From Staphylotrichum longicolle (taxonomy: Eukaryota > Ascomycota > Sordariomycetes > Sordariales > Chaetomiaceae): a stretch of DNA of 64,000 bases. The notes under the pieces were generated by a model, which was given only the letters and a program-made list of their open reading frames with translations, ran no database searches and had not been told where the DNA came from. The DNA lies in the NCBI GenBank assembly GCA_019096155.1, contig JAHCVI010000001.1, positions 2,356,001-2,420,000 on the forward strand. Reading direction: 5' to 3'. Position numbers and translations under genes: made by a program. This document shows positions 55,467 through 64,000 of this stretch, piece after piece. Each line of letters begins with the position of its first letter. Position 1 is the stretch's first letter.

Positions 55467-57275
55467 TCATCCCCTCCCCAACTTCCACTGGTACACCACG
55501 TCCTGTATCTGCTCCCACGACATCTCGGACGACCTGACGCCCTGCGCCGACGCCTCCTGCAGCACGACGGTGGGCGCGCCGCTCCCGTTGCCCTTATTTT
55601 CCACCATCCCGCCCACCACCATCTTGGCCACCCGCCTCAGGTCCTGCACCGTCAGCGCGTTGATCCGCCTCGTCATCTCCCGGACGGGGATCTTGCGCCC
55701 GTGCACCTGCACCTGCCTGCCCAGGTCCTCCAGCTCGACCATGCGGCTCTCCAGGTTCATGAGCAGGCTGCTGCGCAGCTGGTTCTTGGCGCGGGCGACC
55801 TCGATGGGGTTGAGGGCCGAGTAGCCCCCCTCAATGGTCAGGGCCTGCAGCTCGCGGCACATGACCTGCAACATGGCGGCGGTGCGGCCCGGGTAGCACG
55901 AGGCGGCGATGCCGAAGAGGCCCGAGTCGGTGTACGAGTGGTTGAAGGCGACGCACGACTCGACCCAGCCGTGCTGGTTCAGCACGTTGGTGTAGAGGCG
56001 CGAGTACATGCCCTTGCCGGGCCCACCGGCGGAGAAGGAGCCGCCGCCGCCGAGGAGGGTCTGCAGCGTCGCGAGGGCGTAGATGTCGTCCGAGGAGATG
56101 GGGAGGCCCTCAAAGGCGAGCTGGATGTGGGTGAAGGTGGGGTAGTTGGGGTTTAAGGAAGGGGGCTGGGGTGGCAGGGAGAGAAAGCCGCCTGTGTAGT
56201 GGGCGGGGCGGGCGAGGTCCTCGGCTGAGGCCGGGATAATCGGGGTGGGAGAGGCAGGGGCGTTGGAGGAGAAGTTCTTGAGGAAGGGGATCTTGGAGAA
56301 CAACCCCGATGATTCCGAAGCGGATGATGCCGACGAGGAGGAGGAGGCGCTAGATGCATCGCTTGACTCGGACGCGAGCGAGTCGAGTGATGTCTCGGAT
56401 CCTGTCCTCGAGAGCGTAGGTTCTGGCCCCTTCATATCCCCAAAGTGTTGCTCAGCGAGCTTGACTGCTTCCTCATGTGGTACACCGGCGAATGCGACCA
56501 CTATCCGCTCCGGCTGATAGAAGGAATCCCGGTATGCCTGGATGACATCCCTGTTGATGGCACCTAACCTCTCCTGCGGGCATAGGAGCGGGTTGCCGAG
56601 AGTGTTGTCCTTGAAAGCAGCCGTGTGCACCAGCTCTGGCAGAATCAGCTCGGGCTTGGACCAGATCTCCCTGACTTCGTAGTCTGCCGTCTCGATCTGC
56701 TGGGATATCTCCTCGTCGGTAAGCTTCGGGTCGCGAATCGTCTCGGCGAGCAGGCCAACGGTGGTGGGAATGGCAGAGTTGAATGTGGCCGCTTGGTACA
56801 TCATCGACTCTCGAGACGAGGCGCATTGAATGTTTCCGCCGAGCTTCTCGACTGTCTCCATCATCTCCTCCGAGGTCCGCGAACCCGTCGACTTGAAAGC
56901 CAGCCTGTCCATGATGTGGCTCGCACCGCGCAGCGAAGGGTTCTCGTACCGCGACCCGGCATCGATGTAGACGCCAACGCCGGAGAAGGCATCGGGCAGA
57001 TCTTCCGAGGCAACGCGGATGCCATTGGACAGGGTAGTGATCCTATCGCGCTCCGTCGGCTCCTGCAAGAGATGTTAGCCAAGAATCGCTGGACATCCTT
57101 CACAGGGCACATCTCCTACTTTGGGCGTTTGGGGACGAGCGCGAAGCCGGATGCCAGGACTGGCAGCCGTGGCAAGTGCCCTGGCCGGGAGCGACGGGCA
57201 GCTGGCTGCTCTGAGCGGGTTCCATGGCTGACGAGCCTGGGGCAGTAACCGTGTTGGCCGGCAGGATCGGAGCAT
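55467..57275 (-). CDS. mas2: Mitochondrial processing peptidase alpha subunit
   Basis: The alpha subunit of MPP recognises presequences of imported precursors in the matrix and feeds them to the catalytic beta subunit (family knowledge). Exons 57275-57120 and 57062-55467 (57-nt intron) give 583 residues. Residues 1-50 are Arg-rich without acidic residues (MLRSCRPTRLLPQARQ), a typical mitochondrial presequence, which fixes the start. The M16 N-domain begins at ITTLSNGIRVASEDLP. The zinc-binding HxxEH of the beta subunit is replaced by MDRLAFK, as expected for alpha. The glycine-rich substrate loop is present (LGGGGSFSAGGPGKGMYSR, near 390). A Ser-rich insert of about 50 residues (S-S-A-S-S repeats) separates the two halves. 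Divergent from the FHA-RING gene. Confidence 0.95.
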
Positions 57276-58394
57276 GGCGGCGGTTGAGTCCGACGGGGTG
57301 AAAAGCGATGCTGGGTGCCGTCGCAAAACTCGTTGCTGCGACCTTCAACGGCCGACCAGACAAATCCACGATCCACGATTGCGTCGCGAGCAGCCTATCG
57401 ATAAGACGTAGCCCGGGCTTGGCACTTGGCATGGGTGCAGAGCATCGGATGAGAGGGTCTGCGATGAGGCAGGCTTCTATCTGCGCCAAAGCGTCTGAAT
57501 GCGGGCGGTGGGGCGCCTGCCCGCAGGCCAAAGCCCCCCCAAACAGACGTTCCAGCGGGGCGGGTCCGTCCTCTGTCACGCATTCGTGAGAGCCAGGAAG
57601 GATTGCCGATTTGGGCTGGGCACAGAGCAAACAGTGTGCAGGTGACGAAAGCGTTCTTCAGTCTCGGCAAGACGACTTGAGGCGTCACAACCATGTCAAG
57701 TGCCACCGGACTCGACGCCATGGGACGGCAGATTCCACTGGCACTCTCATGTTGTGCTGATCCAGGTTGCTCCTGAATGTGCACCTTCCATCCGCCCGCG
57801 TCAGATGCAACAGCAAAACCCAATCTCTTCGCTGCACCAACAATAGCTGAGCCCAGGCCCCAAAGCGACAACCCGGAAACCAAGCAGACCCAGGGGGCGG
57901 GTCCAGGCCACCCGACCACTAAATTGCCCCCCCAAAAAGCAACCAAATCCAGCTGCCCCAGCTGCGCAGCTCGCCCAGGTCTCACCTTGTCCAATTTGAC
58001 CCCACTCCAGCCTCGGACTAAGAACCTAACATGGTCCCAATTTGATCGAAAGCAACTATTCACTAGTTCATGCTCCTTTTAAATAATAACCTTGCCACTG
58101 GGACCGACTGACCGACCATACCGGATCCTCAGTTTTGAGTTCTGTACTGTCGACGACCTACCCGCCAGCAGCCTCACTCACCTCCCTGTAGTTTCAGCAA
58201 GTCAGGTTCCTTCGTCAGGCGGTTTTTGTCTCTGCCACCCAGACGCGCCCAGCGAATCAGGAGCCGCTGCCCCCCAAGGACCCCAACAGGCACAGGCAGT
58301 GCGTGCCGCAGCAGACCTTTCATCGACAACCGCCGACAAGTGACAACGCAGGGCGTGGGATTCTCCTCCGACACCCACCAAGCGGCCCCCGTCA
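57276..58394. promoter_or_regulatory. Shared promoter of MAS2 and the FHA-RING gene
   Basis: 1,119 nt between divergent start codons; no gene seen. Short GC-rich frames on both strands are not supported. Confidence 0.5.
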
Positions 58395-60433
58395 ATGTTC
58401 ACGCAACCCGCCGCCTCGCCCACAACCCAGGGGCCAGGAAACATCGCCGTCTCTGCCGTGACCGCAACTCCCGCGTCGTCGACACCGCCTTCGAGGACCA
58501 GCCGACTGCGCGGCCTGAGCTACCTCCGCAATTACACCCAAACCCACATCCTGTCTCGTGAGCACAGCTCCCACGCGACCCAGGCCACTGTTGCTTCTGC
58601 ACCACAGCCGGCATCCTCGTCGTCGCCGCCGTCGTCAACGTTTGTTCCGTCGAATCCCTGGTTCGGTTTCGGCCCGCAACGATCCCTCCACCGCCCCCGC
58701 GCCGGACGGCAGCAACAACCCCTCCTCGTCGACTCGCAGCAGCCGCTTCTCGCAGCTCGTGCCCACCCTCGCCCATCCCTCGGGCTATCCACTTCGTATT
58801 CGGGAGGGAGAGCCGATCCGGGGGCCCCCACAGGAACTGCCGGGCCAGGAGATCAACCGAGTCGTCTGCCGTCCCCTTGCTCGCCGTCTCGCACACCGTC
58901 GACGGGCACGAAGCCACGATAGGGAACGCTCCGCACGCCGACGACATGACCCGAGCACGATCGGCAACGACCGGCGATGCCGCCGCCCGACCGGAGGGAG
59001 GTAGCAGCAGCCTTGACACATTGCCCTCGATCCGCTTCAGCACATTCTTCGACCCCCGCGCCACTCGACCCTCCTTGAAATTCACCCCGATTTCCCGCAC
59101 GCTCCCAAGCGGCAAAGAAGTCATCCGTGTCGGCAGGTATTCCGAGAGAGATAATCAGCCAAATGTCCCCGCAAACGCCCCCTCCGCAGCCCCCGTGGGC
59201 TTCAAGAGCAAGGTCGTCAGTCGGCGGCACTGCGAGTTCTGGTACGAGGATGGCAAGTGGTACATCAAGGACGTCAAAAGCAGCTCGGGCACCTTCCTCA
59301 ACCACATCCGCCTCAGCCCTCCCGGGACCGAGTCTAAGCCTTACGCCGTGAACGACGGTGACATTGTGCAGCTGGGCATCGACTTCAAGGGGGGCGAGGA
59401 GATGATCTTCCGTTGCGTCAAGATGCGACTTGAGTTGAACCGTGGGTGGCAGAACAAGCTCAACACTTTCAAGTAAGAGGAATCTTGCACGTTTTTGGCC
59501 TCGGACGAGCAGCAGGGAAGACTGACATACCCTAGCATGGCCACACATCAGAGGCTAAGAAACATGACCTCCGGCACCGGCAACTCGTCGTCGCAAGACT
59601 GTTCAATATGCCTCAACAACATCGCCGTAAGGATTGCTCCCCTCTGCCACTAACTAGCCCTGGTTCTAATGATTTCGCAGCCGTGCCAATGTCTCTTCGT
59701 CGCGCCTTGCTCACACACATGGCACTACAAGTGCATTCGCTCCCTCCTCACCTCTGCCTCGTATCCCATCTTCATTTGCCCCAACTGCCGCGCCGCCGCC
59801 GATCTCGAGGCAGAAGTGGAGGACCCGGAAGAGTGGGAACAGCTCGACTCGGACGAAGGTGCAATAGCAGCGCAAGAAGGCGCGCTTCTCCAGCCCCCAT
59901 CCGCCGACCCGAACAACACCCCCTCAGCCCCTCGCCGGTCGCGCGAGTCGGTCCGCAGCGCCCGCCTCCTCGCTGCCCAGCAGCAGCAGTCCCAGCCCGC
60001 CGAGGTCCCCGACGTGACAATGCTCCTCGACCCCTCGCCCCCTCCGGAGAGGGAAGACTCCCCCGTCCAGTTCGACGGCGCGGCCACGCTTGCCAACCCA
60101 GGTGTCCTGTCGCACACCATGTCGACCCCGATGCCCATCCCCTCTGCCGCCCAGCGGATCCTGCCCGACGGCCGCCGCGAGACCAGGACCCCTTCGCCCA
60201 CGGGCGCCCCCGTGACCAACGGGCCCGAGGGGCCCATTACCCCGCGAAATGATGCGGGGCCGTGGGTGTTTGACGGGAGTGGGGTACGGCTGAGCCAAGA
60301 AGGGGGGCGGCCAGTTTTGGCTGCTGCTGCTGCTGCTGCGGGGCAGAGCGGGCCTGGCTTGAGAGTCGTCAGTCTTGAGGCGGCCGTGCAGGCGGCAGGA
60401 GCGAGGATCGCGAGGGAGGACGATATCTCTTAG
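58395..60433 (+). CDS. dma1: FHA-RING E3 ubiquitin ligase (Dma1/CHFR type), 5' exon frame-broken
   Basis: Dma1/Dma2-type ligases monitor spindle position and septins in yeasts; the FHA domain reads phospho-Thr and the RING recruits E2 (family knowledge). N-terminus from 58395 includes SRLRGLSYLRNYTQTHIL, then disordered Ser/Pro sequence. The FHA domain is intact: VIRVGRYSERD, KSKVVSRRHCEFWYEDGKW, VKSSSGTFLNHIRLS, VNDGDIVQLGIDF. Spliced exons follow: the first ends at 59472, then 59536-59626 and 59681-60433. These give the RING: DCSICLNNIA, PCQCLFVAPCSHTWHYKCI, FICPNC. Within the first exon, between about 58,655 and 58,880, recognisable sequence moves through at least two frame changes (SARNDPSTAPAPD is in a second frame and the FHA in a third), with no clear intron. 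I infer indels at C/G runs, as in GPHR and PEX11. Confidence 0.85.
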
Positions 60434-61500
60434 GCGGAGAGTTCACACCTAGAGGTCTTGAAGGCTGGTTGAGGCGGTGTGATTGTTGATTGGTTTAGTC
60501 CTGGCGTGGTTGGTGTGTGGGGCATTTTTTTAGAGGTCTTTCTCAAGCGGGTCATTGCGTTGCGTTGTGTTGCTGATTCCCGCCCGTTTCTCATACTCCC
60601 TTGTTTTGCTTTGGTGTTTTCCCTTTTTCCATTTGAGCACAGTACAGAAGGGCGCATTGCACATCACATCTGATGGAGTTGAGGGTCGGACTGGTAGGCT
60701 GGTTGGGCACAGGGGGCTGCAATTGGGAGGGCAAACTGGGAGGGCATTGTCGTTTCTGGTTTTTTCTGGCCGTCTGTTTGGTACACTTTGCTTTCCCTTC
60801 GCACCCATATATATCTGATCAACGTACTATTGAGGCCACGGCCCAAGCCATCATCACATTCCGCAGTCAAGGGTCAGGACAAACGAACCTGTTTCTAACG
60901 CCAGTCGATGGGCTGCGGTGTCACCTATGCGCATTAGGAAAGCCCAAAAACCAACCTAGGAGACCGACTGGATGAGTATTCCTTCCACGTCGAACGGCCA
61001 GAACCCTTCAGCTCAATTCACAAAATAAAGGTTTTACCAACGTCGGGCGCATGGCAAGGCTGATTTCTGCTAACATTAGCGGGTAGGCTCAAGGCTGCCC
61101 AGTCCCGCTCACTGCATAGTTGAGTGTGCGGCTGAAGACACCACCACCCGCCGGTCAGTAAAGGATCACAGGGGCCAAAACAACGGAACCGAACGCACAA
61201 TCACGAGGCAAAAGTTGTAGTCTTCTAACTTATAAAGCGCAGACGATTATCATGCAAACAGCTACCGACCTAGGTCCTAGGCAGCTTCTACCAAACGACG
61301 CTGTCAAGCCGTGGCCGCCTGGTAAATCTTCTCCCCACCCCACTCAATCTCTGCTTCAAAGTCTTGCTCTGGCCTGGCTCGGCCTCACGCACCGACTCAA
61401 CCCCACCCACTGACTCGACCCCAGTCACTGACTCGGCACCGCGTACCGACTCGGTCGTCAGCGTCGGGCGCCGTTTCGTCCCCCAGCCTCGCAACGTGTG
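60434..61500. other. Convergent intergenic region with in-frame repeat tail of the HNH gene
   Basis: FHA-RING 3' UTR on the left. On the right, directly behind the HNH stop codon and in its frame, 70 more codons stay open (61500 down to 61288) and contain an 18-nt repeat, so part of this may be former or alternative coding sequence. The middle part shows nothing. Confidence 0.5.
61394..61465 (-). repeat. Four 18-nt tandem units encoding ESVxGx hexapeptides
   Basis: GACTC words on the plus strand recur at 61394, 61412, 61430 and 61448, exactly 18 nt apart. On the minus strand, in the frame of the HNH gene, this reads ESVRGA, ESVTGV, ESVGGV, ESVREA. A period divisible by three with conserved amino acids suggests selection or origin as coding sequence. 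Confidence 0.65.
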
Positions 61501-62824
61501 CTAGCCGTTACGGAATGCATTGGCGGCGTGGGTTTGGTAGTGGTGTGGTAGTGTCTGCTCGACCTGATCGGACGGTGAGCCGGTATGGTCCAATTCGCAG
61601 TCTTCAGCGGCCTCGGTGACAGCTTCGTTTTGCCTAGTGGTGACTGTCTCATCTCGTCTTGGGATAATGAGGTGGCATACCTGGTCGTCGTCTAGGTTAT
61701 AGTAGGAGGCATCAGAGACATCAGCCGCCCCGCAGATTGCAGCCACCCGTAGCAGATTCCACTGCATCTCCAACAGCTCGAAGCTAGGCAAATCCTCGGG
61801 CTTCTCTGCTCGAATAACGAACGTTTGTCCGGTTTGGATGGGCACGCCGCTTCTTCGATGCGCCAGACACGAACCCCATGTCACATCATTCAACCTCGCG
61901 TGGTGCAAGAAGGTATCCTGGGCCTGACTGATCTCGGTCCGCGGTAGGAAACTGGATTTCTTCAGCCAGTGCCACTGTACGACAATTTCATTTGGGGACT
62001 GGCGGAGGGGCTTTAAGGCGAGCCGAGCGTTGTCGAACCAGAAATGGATCTGGTGGCTCATCGAGAGGTAGTTTTTGGGCGACTGCGGAATACGCGCCTC
62101 CTCAAAATGCCTACGCCAGGCATTGGCCTTGTCGGCGCCCCAGAAGGCCTGGAGCAATCCGGCGATGCTTCCGAATTGCTTCTTCTCGCTTGTCGCAAAT
62201 GGGAAAACATGTGCCGCAGCAGGATCGCTCGTTCCAGAGAAGAGACAAACATTCCCATCCCGTTCTTTAGCCTTTGCACCTTGTTAGTATATAAAGTGCT
62301 ATAATTTAATGAGTTTACTTACATTGCGCGCTATAGTGCGACTCCTCATCACTTGATCGGTAGAGGTAGGCGTGCCTAGTTCGTTTACAATCGCTGAGGG
62401 TGGCGCTAGAGGTAGTAACGGAGGATCTATCGCGTAGGGTTTGGCAATATCTAAGCAATGTTAGGTAAAGTAGGGCAGATAAGGGAAGAAACGTACAGGC
62501 ACCTATTGCCTGTGTCGCCGCCGCGTTTATTCCAGCCGCCCATGCCCAGGGGTTCGCCATCGTCTGGAAAGTAGATAGATGGATACGAATTTCCGAGAGA
62601 GGCGCAACCATGACGAAGCCCAATGTTGCCGCATTAGGCGGCGATTGATTCAGCTTCTGGTGAAGTTGCCGCAATTGATCGAAAAGCCGGCAACGCTCTT
62701 CGAGATCTGTGATGTAATCTGCGACGGGCTCCGCGGCGGGAGGAATGTCGCAAACGAGGCGACGCACCGTCTCTGGTTCAGCCGCCACGGCAGCGAGGAT
62801 TTGGTTGGACAGGTCTGGGTCCAT
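61501..62824 (-). CDS. HNH-nuclease-domain family protein (HNH_2-like)
   Basis: Three exons, 62824-62497, 62450-62323 and 62271-61501 (introns 46 and 51 nt with CTAAC branch sites), give 408 residues. The N-terminal half is helical (LSNQILAAVAAEPETVRRLV, LEERCRLFDQLRQLHQKL). The exon-2 path gives a Pro-rich linker and NELGTPTSTDQVMRSRTIAR. Exon 3 carries the HNH-like core: RDGNVCLFSGTSDPAAAHVF (Cys and His), then NYLSMSHQIHFWFDNARLAL (N-H-F-D, the helix with the second metal His). Such proteins are abundant in Sordariomycetes and of unknown role; nuclease activity is inferred from the fold only. The exon-2 assignment was preferred over unspliced reading because it restores the linker pattern and correct phase at exon 3. 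The TAG stop may be premature. Confidence 0.78.
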
Positions 62825-63096
62825 ATTGCGATTTGTGCGCACTGGGTGGGCGCGGTGTGGAATTGAATTGGGAAGAAGTTGGAAGAGAGAGGAAATTCCG
62901 CGCGGGAAGAAGCTCGATGCGCGAGAGAATCATTCTCAGAAAAAAAGCGTGGGCAGCGACGAACGTGTGGTTCTCAGTTTCGTCGAGCCGGAGTAACAGT
63001 GACGTACATAGGTCACCCTAAATACCTAAGGTACCTAACCCTCCCCCAAATTTCAGAAACAGCAACATGCTAAATACACACCAAAGCCATGGGAAA

Positions 63097-64000
63097 TCAC
63101 TTCTTGAAAACAGCCAAGCCCAACCTCTCAATTTCCCTGCCCTCGCTCGTGCCCCGCCCCGCCGCCTCGAGCAGCCGTCCCCACGCCTCGGCGTCCTTCA
63201 TCTTGACCGCCTCCTCGGCCGCCTTGACGCGCATGCCGCACTTTTCGTACATGGTGACCGTCTGGCCCGACTCGAGGCCCGTGCACTTAGGGATGAATGT
63301 CGCGGCCAGGCGGGGGTTACCGGCCTGGAGGGTTTGGTTGAAGAAGGGCTGTGTGTGGGGGATGCGGTGGTTAGTTATTGATGAGAAAATGGGGAGGGGA
63401 AGAGAGGGGAAGGGGGTTGGAAGAGTACATACCTCCCAGCCGATGGGGCTTTTGCGTTGGCGGGATATTTCCTCGATTTCATTCCAGTCGCGTTTGGCGA
63501 CGAGGGCTTGGAGTCTACATGCCGGATGGGTTAGTCATGCTCTTCGGGTGTTAGCAGATGCCGGAACGCACCGAATCCACCAGGCCACCTTCTCGGGCAC
63601 CTTGAACTCGCTCTGGATCTTCTTGGCCCGGCCATGATACCCGAGCCGGATCAGCTTAAATATGGTCTGGTTGACCGACAAGCCCGTAAAAGTGTCGGTC
63701 AGATCGCGGTCGAAAGCCTCTTGCATGCGAAGTAGGGCGGTCGCCTCCTTCAGTGCGCCCAGCTCAAAGGCATGTTCCTTGGTGTTGTCTGATAGCAGTT
63801 TGGCAGCCAGGGAGAGCTTGTCGCTTGCTGTTCGGCTCTCGGGCTGGCGTAATGCCTCGCGGAAGAATACGGCCGCTCCCTCCAAGCGGCGGTCGTCCTG
63901 GTAGTACAAGTCTTTGAGTAGCGTGGTGTCCTCACGGCCATCGCCATCGCCGTGACGCGCAGACGCCTCGACCAAAGCTGAGGCGGTGGGTCGACTGCTA
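63097..64000 (-). CDS. vps16: VPS16, C-terminal part (5' end outside window)
   Basis: Core subunit of HOPS and CORVET tethering complexes, acting with VPS33 in fusion at vacuole and late endosome (family knowledge). Exons on the minus strand: right edge to 63572, 63514-63433 and 63348-63097, with introns of 57 and 84 nt, CG|A junction then phase 0. About 250 residues of the Vps16_C region are visible: LLKDLYYQDDRRLEGAAVFF, LSVNQTIFKLIRLGYHGRAK, KVPEKVAWWIRLQALVAKRD, KSPIGWEPFFNQTLQAGNPR, and YEKCGMRVKAAEEAVKMKDA, ending LAVFKK. This matches the usual C-terminus of fungal Vps16. The beta-propeller half lies beyond 64000. Confidence 0.93.

Noticed and set aside
1..64000. Biosynthetic gene cluster, CRISPR array, prophage or transposon
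   Set aside because: One isolated P450 without tailoring or backbone enzymes; no regularly spaced repeats; no transposase, reverse transcriptase or terminal repeats recognised.

Overview
The window is nuclear DNA of a filamentous ascomycete, most likely a Sordariomycete and probably a member of the Sordariales (Chaetomiaceae-like). I infer this from GC-rich coding sequence, short introns (46-114 nt, most with a CTAAC/CTGAC branch site), single monocistronic genes in mixed orientation, and families typical of that group: a secreted DUF7136-type protein, a Ser/Thr-rich extracellular protein, a rhodopsin-domain (PTH11-like) membrane protein, IRS4 with an EH domain, and an Hce2 domain remnant. 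The placement rests on remembered homologues, not on a search.

Left end (1-13.4 kb): EFL1/RIA1 (minus, 3' end outside the window) and eIF3 subunit L (plus) share a 676-nt promoter containing a telobox. A 3.3-kb stretch without a recognisable gene follows, then a universal-stress-protein gene with a 1,037-nt first intron, a Golgi pH regulator/GTG-type membrane protein, and a tiny two-exon gene.

Accessory stretch (about 15.2-27.4 kb): two short GPI-type secreted proteins, a broken fragment of an Hce2-domain protein, a Thr/Ser-rich fragment, an 852-residue mucin-like secreted protein and a CYP7/CYP8-like P450. A PEX11-family gene sits inside this stretch. The stretch also holds a telomere-like interstitial motif, a diverged 25-nt tandem repeat and a 5'-truncated gene relic. 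It is the part most likely to differ between strains.

Middle (28-45 kb): IRS4 and ASE1/PRC1 in tandem on the minus strand, a rhodopsin-domain protein, and a conserved gene of unknown function. Three gaps of 1.7-3.5 kb lie between them, in which I see no convincing gene.

Right end (45.6-64 kb): RRP5 (with a GC-AG intron) divergent from a YML020W-like hydrolase-fold protein; MAS2 divergent from an FHA-RING ubiquitin ligase (Dma1/CHFR type); an HNH-nuclease-family gene; and the 3' part of VPS16.

No operon logic applies. The genes are mostly housekeeping: ribosome assembly and translation (EFL1, eIF3l, RRP5), membrane traffic and organelles (GPHR, PEX11, VPS16, MAS2) and mitosis/cytokinesis (ASE1, FHA-RING).

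Two cross-cutting observations matter for anyone reusing this annotation. First, four genes (GPHR, PEX11-like, rhodopsin-domain, FHA-RING) contain apparent +/-1 frame changes at G/C runs; in PEX11 and GPHR these cancel out and recognisable protein sequence continues in the next frame. That points to sequence error more than to gene death. Second, three coding frames continue with coding-like sequence straight after an in-frame TAG. I did not find a clear, wholly new multi-gene system. The best leads for novelty are the four-Trp-motif protein at 51.9-54.9 kb, the repeat tail behind the HNH gene stop, and the USP gene with two possible first exons.
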